A stretch of 64,000 nt of DNA from contig NZ_JAGDEL010000008.1 in NCBI RefSeq assembly GCF_017497975.1, forward strand, positions 143,115 to 207,114. Reading direction: 5' to 3'. The translations under genes were made by a program, and so were the position numbers. Shown here in pieces: positions 55,281 through 63,859 of the stretch; within the stretch, counting starts at the first letter, position 1; each line of letters begins with the position of its first letter. This DNA is from Metabacillus bambusae. Lineage in GTDB: Bacteria > Bacillota > Bacilli > Bacillales > Bacillaceae. Under the pieces are notes generated by a model, which made no database searches, was not told where the DNA came from, and saw only the letters and a program-made list of their open reading frames with translations.

Positions 55281-55439
55281 ATGTGGGTAATTACGGTCTA
55301 TTCTAAGGAAAACACTAAAATGTTTGAATTTGATACGGAAGAAGAGGCAAAAAAAGCAATTGTGAGCATTCAAGGATATAAGATTCTTTCAGAGGTTGTT
55401 TACTTTAATGACCCTTGTTTTGCTTTAGCTACTGTTTAA
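55281..55439 (+). CDS. Small acidic protein of unknown function
   Basis: A 52-residue frame starting MWVITVYSKENTKMFEFDTE then EEAKKAIVSIQGYKILSEVV, behind a GGGGGA site. A strand-turn-helix-strand layout is likely. Similar short proteins occur in Bacillus but I cannot name the family. It is followed by a hairpin (CGGCTTGTT / AACAAGCCG, 55507-55545). Confidence 0.55.
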   Translation: MWVITVYSKENTKMFEFDTEEEAKKAIVSIQGYKILSEVVYFNDPCFALATV

Positions 55440-55506
55440 AATCTTTACCCTGGTAACAAGATTAAAGGGATGAATTAAAACTTTGCTCCTAATTTATTAA
55501 AAGATC

Positions 55507-55547
55507 GGCTTGTTTAGGGGGTATCGAACCCACCAACAAGCCGACTA
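55507..55547 (+). terminator. Hairpin after the small acidic protein gene
   Basis: Stem CGGCTTGTTT / CAACAAGCCG around a GGGGGTATCGAACCCACC loop that can itself pair (GGGT / ACCC). It lacks a T-run, so termination is uncertain. Confidence 0.4.
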
Positions 55548-55746
55548 TATCAACGCATCTCTTATGATATAGTGTATTTTTAGTATAGATTCATAGACCA
55601 AAATACATGTTTTTACAATATTTATCTTAAATATACAATCCACGCTTAGACGTCGGGACTTCTATAAAAATTATAGAATTGGCTGGTGGAACGACCAGAA
55701 ACGGATTATTCTACTGTTAGTGGAGTGGTTCCTTTTTTTGAACTGA

Positions 55747-56226
55747 TCATAAGTCAACCTTTTTAAATGATTCAGATGTTAGATATTCATTTGTTTTTTC
55801 TTTTGCAAATTGAAAGGCATCAATTTCAGTAATTCGCTCTTGATAAGGTAATTTTTTATCACATTCGAAATGATGTCTAAAATCAGGATTGAGGTCTTGC
55901 ATAACATGACGAAATTCATGAAAAAGAGTCTCAATTAATGGGATATATTCACTGAAGCGAAAAATAAAGATAATCCCTAATTCTCTCCAATAAATACCTG
56001 ATGCGAATCGTAAATATTCATCTTCTTCATCTCCTAAGTCACTTATGATATTATTCGCTTCACAAATAGAACAAAAAATAACAGGGATATTAATATTTGA
56101 GTCTAAGTATTTAAAAATAGTATTAGATAATGTTTTAATGTCCCAATAAAATTCGTCATCTAATACATACCAATTTTTATATTGTTGAAAAATAATGCGT
56201 TTTTGTAGAACTTGACTTAAAGACAT
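55747..56226 (-). CDS. HExxH metallopeptidase-like orphan protein
   Basis: A 159-residue soluble protein with a zinc-protease signature, HEFRH in ETLFHEFRHVMQD (about residue 105), and a downstream acidic ERITEIDAFQFAKE helix that could give the third ligand, as in ImmA/IrrE-type peptidases. There is no attached helix-turn-helix, and no repressor gene beside it. It may be the DUF3920-type family of the B. cereus group, which I recall only loosely. AGGAGG precedes the ATG. Confidence 0.65.
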   Translation of the reverse strand: MSLSQVLQKRIIFQQYKNWYVLDDEFYWDIKTLSNTIFKYLDSNINIPVIFCSICEANNIISDLGDEEDEYLRFASGIYWRELGIIFIFRFSEYIPLIETLFHEFRHVMQDLNPDFRHHFECDKKLPYQERITEIDAFQFAKEKTNEYLTSESFKKVDL

Positions 56227-57187
56227 GTATAAAACCTCCTATACATTTTTTACCCATCATTCTTATATAAAAAACCTTTTTTCTGAGAGTAGATTAAAAA
56301 CCACAATAGGATTAGTAATCTATTGTGGTTTTTAAGATTTTTTTCGTAAACTTTATTCTCATTATTCACAGAATTTATAAAGTCCAAACATGAAATAAAA
56401 TCCCACCTGAATTTTTTTCCATGTTTGGACTTTTGTTTTTTATGTGGTTAAATTGACATTTTCTCATTATATACAATATGATTTTCTACCGTATTCAATG
56501 TATGTAATGATAAAAATGATATAAAAATGAAGGATTTCTAACTATTTGGAAACATTATATACACTAATTTTTTATAGTATTCTACGTAAAGAGAGGAGGA
56601 AAATGTTTTGGAAGGAAATAAAGTAACAGGAGGAAGAAACTATAAGCGTTATTCTTCCACACACATCAAGGACAGTAAGCGGAGACGCGGTAGCTATGAT
56701 AGATAGGTTCGTTACCTGGATAAAAAACTGTTTCAGCTTTTCAAGACCAATTGTATTCACAGAGTGCTCAAGTCAAGTCCTTATAACCCTTATCTATGAC
56801 TAAATGTAAACAATGATAAAAGTTCTTATTCTATCAAGGGCTTTTATTCCCGTTTAAAATTCATATGAGATAAGATAATGCTGGATATCGCCTATTATAA
56901 GAAAACGAGGTGAAGATAGAAGCACCAAGAATTAAGAGCAGAATCAAATTTGGTGAAGTTGGGGTTTGTCCACAAAGGAAAGAAGAAAAAGAGCCTTAAA
57001 AGAAGCACTTGAACAAGTGGTCGATTATACGTCAAATTCACGGTTTTAAATAAAAAAACAACTCAAAAATGAAAGATGATGAAATTAATAACTGGTAAAT
57101 CGTGACAATGGCCCCGTGATTTTAGAAGAAGGAAACAGTAAAATAGTATTGTTGGAATTGTTTGAATCTTCCATAAAGGAGAAGGGG
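56227..57187. other. Long non-coding or degenerate stretch
   Basis: Contains two hairpins: AAACCACAATAG / CTATTGTGGTTT (56296-56332), and GTCCAAACATG / CATGTTTGGAC (56379-56431). After a GAGGAGG at 56593 a TTG-started frame of 32 very basic residues (56608-56706; KRYSSTHIKDSKRRRGSYDR) is possible but unproven. The remaining ~400 bases show no intact gene; the AAACGAGGTGAAGATAGAAG area looks like decayed coding DNA. Confidence 0.4.
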
Positions 57188-58726
57188 ATGAGTTGTCTGA
57201 AAGGAAAATTGTTATCGCTTGCTTTATCTTCGTCTTTACTATTTACATTTTATCCTGGAGGGAAAAAGATGGAGCAAACATATGCTTCTGAAATGGATGA
57301 GCTAATACCCGGGGCACATGATGTATCTGAAATTTATTTTGATGGGGAAAATGGAAACTGGTTGACTACGAAAAATCCGCAGCAATATCAAAAAGCAGTT
57401 GTATATGGAAACCTTGGTTTGGCTCCTTATAATTGGGGGGATTTGACAGAAGGTACCGGTTGGTATCAGATGTATAAGCCTGCGGAAATTAAGGGGACAC
57501 AGGTAACTGGAGTTTTTGACGATGCGCATTTCGTTATTCGTGTACCAGAGAACTGGAATGGAAAACTGGTCGTTTCCGGTATACCTGCCACCCGGAATGA
57601 AACTTCAACAGACCTCCTCTTTAGTGATTTTGTGTTAGAAAAAGGTTTTGCATTTGTAGCAATTGATAAAGGGACACAGGGGGAAAGCGACCCCATTGAT
57701 CCGCTTGCAAAGGTAAAAAATGCACTAATCAGCGCGGATGATAGTGTAGCAGAATGGCATCTGCGCTTCCGCCAAGTGACAAAATCGGCTCAAAGCTATT
57801 TAAGCAAGCATTACCCTGATAAGCTGATTCGATCGAATGATGCTGCAAACCCTGCAAGCCGTTTAATAAAGGAAGACCATAAAGTGCCTACATACGCTCT
57901 GGGAATTTCAAACGGAGGCTATGTTGTCCGTTATGCGCTTGAAAATGATGGACCGAAAAAAACAGGAGAGCAGCGTCTTTTTGACGGCGGAGTTGATTGG
58001 GAAGGGGTGTTATGGACAGACAAGGCTCCGAACTTAATTAGCTCTTTGACAACAGTCGTCAATAATGCCGATGAAGCCATTTTCGGCAGAGGGAAAGAAC
58101 GGGACAAAGCAGTAAAGGAAATGTACAAAGCAGGTCTTCCACTCGGATCCGAAAAACTATGGGCCTATCATGACCAGTTATATTGGTTTGTAACCTTAAA
58201 TATATACCGCGATCACTTTGATCCTGACGCGCCAAAAAGAATTAACTGGAAAAACTATTTAAATTTTGTGAATGGGGCAAGAGACCGCAGTTATGATCAT
58301 ATCTTTGAAGATTATAAATACGTATCACGTCCAAAAAGTATAAAAGAAAACATAAAAGAGGTAGCAATTACCGGTGATATTGACGTGCCTTTAATCAGCA
58401 TAACCGGTTCATTGGATACTCTCATTTTTCCTACAATTCATGCAGAAGGATACAGAAAACTTGTGAAAAAAGCAGGAAAAGATCATTTGCATCGTCTATA
58501 CATGATCGATAAAGGTAATCATGTGGACAGCCTGGTCTGGAATCAAGCAACAGATCCTGACAGAGAGCTTCAACCCTTATTGCCTTATACCCATCAAGCT
58601 TTTGATCTGCTTGTTAATTGGGTAGAGAACAAAGAAGAAGCTCCAAACAGTATGACTGTAGCCGCACCGCAAAATCCGGTTAAAGTTATCGACATAAATT
58701 CCGGGGAGGAAAGGGATCCCTATTAG
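57188..58726 (+). CDS. Exported alpha/beta hydrolase, possibly a hydroxybutyrate-oligomer or tannase-like esterase
   Basis: A 512-residue protein with a short signal peptide ([20 protein letters not shown]). The nucleophile is in [16 protein letters not shown] (G-x-S-x-G). An Asp is likely in [14 protein letters not shown], and the His in [14 protein letters not shown] lid-like insertion with long loops lies between. This size and layout recall 3-hydroxybutyrate-oligomer hydrolases and tannase-like enzymes; the exact substrate is open. The ATG at 57188 follows AAAGGAGAAGGGG. By eye its codons are richer in G and C at third positions than its neighbours, which may mean recent transfer. Confidence 0.7.
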   Translation: MSCLKGKLLSLALSSSLLFTFYPGGKKMEQTYASEMDELIPGAHDVSEIYFDGENGNWLTTKNPQQYQKAVVYGNLGLAPYNWGDLTEGTGWYQMYKPAEIKGTQVTGVFDDAHFVIRVPENWNGKLVVSGIPATRNETSTDLLFSDFVLEKGFAFVAIDKGTQGESDPIDPLAKVKNALISADDSVAEWHLRFRQVTKSAQSYLSKHYPDKLIRSNDAANPASRLIKEDHKVPTYALGISNGGYVVRYALENDGPKKTGEQRLFDGGVDWEGVLWTDKAPNLISSLTTVVNNADEAIFGRGKERDKAVKEMYKAGLPLGSEKLWAYHDQLYWFVTLNIYRDHFDPDAPKRINWKNYLNFVNGARDRSYDHIFEDYKYVSRPKSIKENIKEVAITGDIDVPLISITGSLDTLIFPTIHAEGYRKLVKKAGKDHLHRLYMIDKGNHVDSLVWNQATDPDRELQPLLPYTHQAFDLLVNWVENKEEAPNSMTVAAPQNPVKVIDINSGEERDPY

Positions 58727-59127
58727 AAAAATAATCTTAAAAAGAACGTGAGGAACAATACGATCGGGGCAATTGTTGAGGAATAATCCTAATAAATAGG
58801 CTGTTAACATATTAGTTATTATAATATGTTAACAGCCTATGTTTTTTGTTTTTTTTAATTCAGGTCTTGATAAATCTTTCTCTATTTGATCTCCAATGTG
58901 TATCTCATAAGGTCTACGTAATTCAATTGGAAGAACAATTCTCCTTATAAAGTTTGATAAGAATATAATCTCTTGGGATATTATGTTTCTTAGAGAGGTA
59001 CCACCAGCAAAACTCGGATTTACACCGTTAAGGAATTTGGATATAAAAAATAGACGGTTTTCACCACGTTAAGGGTGAACATCGGCTTGTTCATTTTAAT
59101 TCCAAGTAACATCATAGTTAGCACTGT
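58727..59127. other. Intergenic stretch with a strong terminator
   Basis: The terminator at 58797-58848 ends the hydrolase transcript. After it, no intact gene was seen; the 58850-59120 stretch may be decayed coding DNA. Confidence 0.45.
58797..58848 (+). terminator. Terminator after the exported hydrolase
   Basis: Long perfect stem ATAGGCTGTTAACATATTA / TAATATGTTAACAGCCTAT followed by GTTTTTTG. Confidence 0.9.
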
Positions 59128-59346
59128 TTATAACGGTAAACTCATAGTAACTGTTCTTATGTTAAATCCCATTTTTTCATATAGTTTAATGGCTTGGATC
59201 TTTGCATAAGCACTTAAACGGACTTCAGAGTATCCAGCTTGTCTTTGATGGTTAAAAGCAATTCTCATTAATTGTTTAGAGATTCCTTTTCCTCTAAATT
59301 CTTCAATAACATATAGTTCATATATTCCTAAATCCCTTCCAATTTT
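59128..59346 (-). pseudogene. C-terminal fragment of a GNAT acetyltransferase
   Basis: Minus-strand open stretch reading IGRDLGIYELYVIEEFRGKG then ISKQLMRIAF and AIKLYEKMGFNIRTVTMSL then stop. This is a typical second half of a GNAT enzyme (R-G-K-G-I acetyl-CoA loop, YEKMGF). The N-terminal half and any start are missing, cut at about 59346. Confidence 0.75.
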
Positions 59347-59374
59347 TTAAAAAAAGTCAAAAGGAGGTTACTTT

Positions 59375-59672
59375 ATGATTAGAACTATCTATTTATGTAT
59401 ATTTTCATATCTTTTTGTTATTGTATCTTCTTCTTCAGCTATAGCAATTTCACTCGACGATGCTAAATATATCCAAGAAAAGTTAATAATCTAAACGAAT
59501 AAGTATTAAAAGACATTCAATCATCTTTTAATTTCAAACCAAGTGATAATTTTAATAAACTGAGTAATTTAGAGCTAGCATTATTAGCTAAAAATGACCC
59601 TTCGTTATTTGATATTCTGGAAATGAGTGTAGATTTATGTGACTTAAAAGCGGAGGCGACTGTCCAGCTCTG
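59375..59672 (+). pseudogene. Broken secreted protein gene
   Basis: AAGGAGG then an ATG at 59375 starts a signal peptide (MIRTIYLCIFSYLFVIVSSS then SAIAISLDDAKYIQEK), stopped at 59494 after 39 residues. A continuation is open in another frame (DIQSSFNFKPSDNFNKLSNL then ELALLAKNDPSLFDILEM) up to the repeat at 59648. A small frameshift and truncation by the repeat explain this. Confidence 0.55.
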
Positions 59673-59817
59673 ACAAGCATAAGACGTGCAGATGATGGGA
59701 AGCGGTTTTCTTTCCAATATCTGATTGGCTTATGACTCGAAGAGCTAGGAGCCGCAGCTAGATACGGCTCAGTCCAGTCCATACGTCGCTAAACGGGCGC
59801 TTGTTCTTTTGTTCTTA
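59648..59817 (+). repeat. Interspersed GC-rich repeat C
   Basis: Starts AAAGCGGAGGCGACTGTCC and AGCTCTGACAAGCATAAGACG and ends GGGCGCTTGTTCTTTTGTTC. The first block matches the arm at 10182; the end resembles that of repeat B at 15.27 kb. An internal inverted pair (TAAGACG...CGTC) is present. It is clearly richer in GC than its surroundings and encodes no protein. Confidence 0.65.
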
Positions 59818-60471
59818 TTTAGCTTTAGCTTTCATTTGATCATAAAGCTTTATCATCCGATTTTTCCATTCTGCAGAGAGTTCATCAAGTGCAAGTATGT
59901 GTTCGATTTGCGAAAGATCTTTTTTATTATGAAAATATGTATTGTGAATGGTTGCAATCGAGATCTGTTTAGGGTGTTTATCTAGAAGCTTGATATCTGA
60001 ATGAGACATTATGATTCCTTCTTTTAATACACGAAAGAAATATCCGGTGTAGCCCGTTTCAACGATCTTATTTAACAAAGTATTGATGTCTGTATGTTTA
60101 TTAATCGTTGAGCATGGAAATCTGCCTTGTGAGATCTGTAAAACGGCATCTCCAATCTGAAAAATATCACCAATACAAACATCGGTTTCTTGCATATTTG
60201 TTAAAGTTAAATTTTCACCAAAAGCTGCTTTTGATAATGCTTTACCATAGGTTTTTTCCCAATATGCGTAGTGTTCATATGGGTATACACATATGACTCT
60301 TTCAGAGCCACCATGAAATTCATGATTTTCAACATCATCACCTGTAATACGTTCAGAAGTTACCTCTAACCTTTCAACTGGATCTTTAGATATTCCGGAA
60401 CGGTATTCGATTCCTTTATGAGATAATGTTTTTGGTGTTCCTTTGCTTAGCCAAATAATTTGTGAATTCAT
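59815..60471 (-). CDS. MOSC domain protein (YiiM-like)
   Basis: A 218-residue protein with the MOSC fold: RSGISKDPVERLEVTSERIT, DDVENHEFHGGSERVICVYP, AAFGENLTLTNMQETDVCIG, and the invariant Cys in ISQGRFPCSTINKHTD that is expected to take a sulfur or molybdopterin. A 3-alpha C-terminal helix domain follows, as in YiiM. It may handle molybdenum-cofactor sulfur transfer or N-hydroxylated base reduction. The ATG follows AAGGATGTGAA. Confidence 0.85.
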   Translation of the reverse strand: MNSQIIWLSKGTPKTLSHKGIEYRSGISKDPVERLEVTSERITGDDVENHEFHGGSERVICVYPYEHYAYWEKTYGKALSKAAFGENLTLTNMQETDVCIGDIFQIGDAVLQISQGRFPCSTINKHTDINTLLNKIVETGYTGYFFRVLKEGIIMSHSDIKLLDKHPKQISIATIHNTYFHNKKDLSQIEHILALDELSAEWKNRMIKLYDQMKAKAK

Positions 60472-60540
60472 CCTAGTTCACATCCTTATAAGTGTAGAGT
60501 TATTAATCTGATTTTACAAAAAAATACATCAATAAATTAC

Positions 60541-60735
60541 TTATTGATGTAATAAAAAATTATTTAATGGTTTTTTTTTAGTAAGCTTTGCTGATTTTTC
60601 ATTCATTTTTATATTTAATAGTTGGTCTAGGTTTTGGCTTGCAATTAATGTTAGATGCGAGTCTATCCCATTTTCTTTTGCGATAATTAACATTTTTTTC
60701 CGGTATTCTTCGATTACAGCATCAATCGAAATCAC
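60541..60735 (-). CDS. Spo0E-like aspartyl-phosphate phosphatase
   Basis: A 64-residue protein with the Spo0E family pattern: IEEYRKKMLIIAKENG then SHLTLIASQNLDQLLN, including the SQ.LD motif. Such proteins dephosphorylate Spo0A~P and delay sporulation. The GTG at 60735 is 8 bases after GAGG; the earlier in-frame GTG at 60744 is within the site. Confidence 0.82.
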   Translation of the reverse strand: MISIDAVIEEYRKKMLIIAKENGIDSHLTLIASQNLDQLLNIKMNEKSAKLTKKKPLNNFLLHQ

Positions 60736-61090
60736 AATGACCACCTCGCACTTAGCTTTACTAGGTGGAAAAGTCCTAGTAATTCTATTATCGGATATTT
60801 TATCCTATTGTAAAGTGTTTGGTGTGTTTTTTTTCTGATTTTAAAAAAAATCAATAAAAAATACTATAAATTGGGTTAGTGGCAATAGAAACTTATATAT
60901 TTTGTGTTAATAGTATTTCCTAACAAGAAAAATATAGTGGGGCTTGTTCATTTTTTTTTAAATAATGAGGAGATTTTCCTTGGTTATTTAGTGCTACATA
61001 TAAGAAATTCTTACCTCTATAAACAAGAGATTGAAGAGGGATATTTATGGGAGATTAATAGGGAGTGTAAAATAATAGAGAGATAAAAGT

Positions 61091-61133
61091 CAACACTGCA
61101 GCGATATATTAAGAAATGCTGCAGTGCGCTTGA
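61091..61133 (-). terminator. Terminator after tnrA
   Basis: Stem CACTGCAGC / GCTGCAGTG with a ~20-base AT-rich loop directly after the tnrA stop; T-run weak. Confidence 0.6.
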
Positions 61134-61135
61134 CC

Positions 61136-61474
61136 TTAATTTCTACCACGACCATATCTAAATTGTGCATTCAACTGACCTTGAAGCATCTTTTTCTTAA
61201 CTTCAGCTTCACTTTCACGTTGTTTTTCTTTTAATCTCATTTCTTTTAATATCTCAGTTGTTTGAACACCGTCCTCTCGTTTATCTGCAATGTCCATTAA
61301 TGTCTCAATATCATTGAATGAGTATTTTCTTGTACCTCTATCATTCCGATATGGAGCGATTAATTTTCTTTCTTCATAATATCGAATTTGTCTTAAGGTT
61401 AATCCAGTTAACTCACTTACTGTCCCAATCGAGATTACCTTCTTATCCTTGTATGAGCGGTCTTGCTGATTCAT
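61136..61474 (-). CDS. tnrA: Nitrogen-response regulator TnrA
   Basis: A 112-residue MerR-family regulator almost identical in pattern to B. subtilis Tnr[38 protein letters not shown], and the short C-terminal [12 protein letters not shown] tail that glutamine synthetase binds to hold TnrA inactive. When nitrogen is short, TnrA activates or represses genes at TGTNAN-7-TNACA boxes. TGGAGG precedes the ATG. A perfect TnrA box is upstream, so it is autoregulated. GlnR, the paralogue, has a longer tail and usually lies next to glnA, which is not here. Confidence 0.92.
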   Translation of the reverse strand: MNQQDRSYKDKKVISIGTVSELTGLTLRQIRYYEERKLIAPYRNDRGTRKYSFNDIETLMDIADKREDGVQTTEILKEMRLKEKQRESEAEVKKKMLQGQLNAQFRYGRGRN

Positions 61475-61544
61475 TCCTCCACCCCTCGTAAGAGATACTT
61501 CTTTTTACAAGTATAACCTTTGATGTAAGATATGACATTTACAT

Positions 61545-61561
61545 TGTTAGAAAATCTAACA
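61545..61561. promoter_or_regulatory. TnrA box upstream of tnrA
   Basis: TGTTAGAAAATCTAACA, a perfect 17-base match to the TnrA consensus with perfect half sites, 71 bases before the tnrA start. Confidence 0.9.
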
Positions 61562-61729
61562 AAGAAATATATTGTATAAAAAGCATGTGAGGTTTCGTCA
61601 CAGTGAGAATGTAACTTATTATGGGATAAATTACAATATAGAAAAGTAATCAACCCTTATTAGAGGTTTTGTTTTAGTAAGAGGGAGGATGGTGAACGGA
61701 TAGAAAATAGTTGTGTAAATGTTAATGAA

Positions 61730-61987
61730 TTATAATGCTTTTGCCTGATTGTAATATGTAAGCTGGTTTAAAAGCTGCTGGGAAAGGTTATTTAGAAAAG
61801 AAGGCTGGAAAAGTGCTGTAACTTCTTCGAATTGGTTTGATTTTAAGTTGTAAATTGTTAAAGTAACAATTTCTGACCCGTTGATTATTGCCATGTATAA
61901 CTGTTGGGACTTTGGTTCCGTGGAATTTAAATAAAAAACCTTCGTTTTATTTTCGTAATCCTCTTTGGCTACTACTCGTAATGTCAA
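61730..61987 (-). CDS. Small protein of unknown function
   Basis: An 85-residue protein (TLRVVAKEDYENKTKVFYLN then STEPKSQQLYMAIINGSEIV, followed by FLNNLSQQLLNQLTYYNQ). No family was recognised; the C-terminal helix is amphipathic. A longer frame starts at an ATG at 62005, but the AAGGGG site lies just inside it, 9 bases before a TTG at 61987, which I prefer. A short inverted repeat (GTTTCAACCCC / GTTGAAAC) surrounds the start and could be regulatory. Confidence 0.55.
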   Translation of the reverse strand: MTLRVVAKEDYENKTKVFYLNSTEPKSQQLYMAIINGSEIVTLTIYNLKSNQFEEVTALFQPSFLNNLSQQLLNQLTYYNQAKAL

Positions 61988-62158
61988 TAGTTTCAACCCC
62001 TTCATAAGTTGAAACTATTCTCGACATGTTTTCAACGCTTTAAACAAATTTATACAAATTTAATAACTCGAAAGAAAATCTTAACATTATGTTAATCGTC
62101 CTATAACAATTTTAAGGTAAGTTAAAAGTAGCAAAATTATTATATGGAGATGAGCGTC

Positions 62159-62338
62159 ATGAGTAAAATGCTGCAAAATGCACTTGAGGAACAAAGAAAT
62201 TACTACTCTCAAAAATTACTCGCCATTGGAGTATATAATACACAAGTCTTGAATAAGATGACCCTTACTGAGTTAAAGAATGAATACAATTATTTTTATC
62301 ATAATGATCCACAAGTAAAACGAAATCGTACGATGTAG
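62159..62338 (+). CDS. Fur-regulated basic protein (FbpA-like)
   Basis: A 59-residue basic peptide resembling the Bacillus Fbp family: LQNALEEQRNYYSQKLLAIG then VYNTQVLNKMTLTELKNEYN. Family members act with the FsrA small RNA in the iron-sparing response. No clear Fur box was seen upstream, so regulation by iron is untested. GGAGATGAGCGTC precedes the ATG at 62159; an earlier ATG at 62144 overlaps that site. Confidence 0.7.
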   Translation: MSKMLQNALEEQRNYYSQKLLAIGVYNTQVLNKMTLTELKNEYNYFYHNDPQVKRNRTM

Positions 62339-62352
62339 GTATAGAATAAAAG

Positions 62353-62407
62353 CGACATTAAGAAGAGGCTAACACTACCAGAGTTCATTCATCCGCTTCT
62401 TAATGTT
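62353..62407. terminator. Shared hairpin between the Fbp-like gene and the nucleotidyltransferase gene
   Basis: Stem ACATTAAGAAG / CTTCTTAATGT around a ~30-base loop with an inner GAGG...CCGC pair. It sits between converging genes; T-runs are weak. Confidence 0.6.
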
Positions 62408-62411
62408 GGGT

Positions 62412-63173
62412 TTAAGGACTAACATTTTTTACAATCTCTAAAAAAAACTCATTTAAAGTGTTTGTAGGCATCAGGCTAACATTTTGGACATTTTTAATCA
62501 TTTCTTCAACAACCTGGATTGTTTCTTCGCAATATATATTAAGTTGCATAGATTCAAAATATTGTTGACCATTTTGTTTTGACTGTAGTAACAGGTCAAA
62601 TTGTTGATTAAGTTTTGGATCATTAATATACTGGTGGGAGAGTGAAGTAATATCAATTTTTGGCATCTCTTGATTGTCTAAAATCCACAAGCATGTAAGT
62701 AATGGTCTTAATATATTTAGATATCTTTTTGTTGTGGATCTCTTTTCCTTTAGTAAAGTTTGATAATTTTTCTTCGCCATATTTAAATAATGATGAACGG
62801 TTGGTATTGACGAAAAAGCTAATTGTGATAGTGTTTTTAGTTTAGATGTGAAGGCTGTTTCGCTTAAATAGATAATTGGTGAGTAGATCCATTCAAGTAG
62901 TGTTGGATTTGACTTTTGCAAAAGTTTTAGTGCTTTTTTCAGATCCCAACCAACCATCTCAACTTTATCATTTGGTGAGATCTCGATTACATCACGACCT
63001 TCAAATAGTTGTAAGTACCAATCTAACTCTCGGATATAGATAAAACGAACATCATAATCACTACTATGAGAACTAGTCCCCCAAGCTCGACTCCCTGATT
63101 CACAAGCAAAAAGAATCGTAATATTTTCTTGTTTTTCAAGCGTTTTTAACAACTCCTTAATGGCAAACTCCAT
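62412..63173 (-). CDS. Predicted nucleotidyltransferase (YcgL-type, MNT fold)
   Basis: A 253-residue protein with the DNA-polymerase-beta-like active-site block GSRAWGTSSHSSDYDVRFIYI (G-S, then D-x-D). It continues with the WYLQLFEGRDVIEISPNDKVEMVGWDLKKALKLLQKSNP region typical of the YcgL family. The substrate is unknown. It has no HEPN partner beside it, so it does not look like an MNT/HEPN toxin pair. GGGAGG precedes the ATG. Confidence 0.85.
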   Translation of the reverse strand: MEFAIKELLKTLEKQENITILFACESGSRAWGTSSHSSDYDVRFIYIRELDWYLQLFEGRDVIEISPNDKVEMVGWDLKKALKLLQKSNPTLLEWIYSPIIYLSETAFTSKLKTLSQLAFSSIPTVHHYLNMAKKNYQTLLKEKRSTTKRYLNILRPLLTCLWILDNQEMPKIDITSLSHQYINDPKLNQQFDLLLQSKQNGQQYFESMQLNIYCEETIQVVEEMIKNVQNVSLMPTNTLNEFFLEIVKNVSP

Positions 63174-63357
63174 TTAAAACCTCCCAATTCTTTAGTACAA
63201 TATTTACAGTATTTATTTATTTTCAAGTTATTATTGGTAAAAACCTTCAAATATTATTAAAATCATAGTAAAATTAAGATTCCACTATATAATTTTTATG
63301 TTTTTAATGTTGGTAAAGTTTATCTATGGTTAATTTTGAATATAAGAGGGCGATGGG

Positions 63358-63816
63358 ATGAGATCATACACGGAAGAAGAGTTACAGAGTGCATTAGATT
63401 TGTTTCGAATTTTTGCAAGGGCTTTCAAAAGTGTCTCCGAGCATTCAATTCGTGATAGCAAGGAACATGGGTTTAACCCAACAGAATTTGCTGTGCTAGA
63501 ATTGCTTTTTACAAGGGGACCACAAAAGTTACAGCAAATTGGGTCAAGATTATTATTAGTTAGTGGAAATGTAACGTATGTCATTGATAAGCTTGAAAAG
63601 AATGGATTTATTTACCGGGAGCAAGATCCAAAAGACAAACGCTCTGTTTATGCGAAATTAACAGACAAAGGACAAAAATACTTGGATGAAATATATCCAA
63701 TACATGCTATCCGTATAGCCCGTGCATTTTCTGGTCTCTCTGCAGAAGAGCAGGAAGAATTGAAAGCGCTATTAAAAAAAGCAGGCGTACATAGTCAGCA
63801 TTTGTTATTTAGATAG
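63358..63816 (+). CDS. MarR-family transcriptional regulator
   Basis: A 152-residue winged-helix regulator (HGFNPTEFAVLELLFTRGPQ then KLQQIGSRLLLVSGNVTYVI, then EQDPKDKRSVYAKLTDKGQKYL). It is similar in style to the HosA/MhqR group. Its target is unknown, since downstream is the IS element. A GAGGGCGATGGG site precedes the ATG. Confidence 0.88.
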   Translation: MRSYTEEELQSALDLFRIFARAFKSVSEHSIRDSKEHGFNPTEFAVLELLFTRGPQKLQQIGSRLLLVSGNVTYVIDKLEKNGFIYREQDPKDKRSVYAKLTDKGQKYLDEIYPIHAIRIARAFSGLSAEEQEELKALLKKAGVHSQHLLFR

Positions 63817-63859
63817 AATAGCAGTAGATTAATATTTTACTAGGGTGACTCATATAATA

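Noticed and set aside
56608..56706. TTG-started basic 32-residue frame after GAGGAGG
   Set aside because: Length and start are too weak on their own; kept only as a remark on the intergenic stretch.
60904..61086. Plus-strand open frame of 60 codons before the tnrA terminator
   Set aside because: No ribosome binding site at the start and low-complexity AT-rich composition; a small real protein cannot be fully excluded.
62412..63173. MNT/HEPN toxin-antitoxin pair
   Set aside because: The nucleotidyltransferase is long (253 residues, YcgL-type) and has no HEPN-domain gene beside it.
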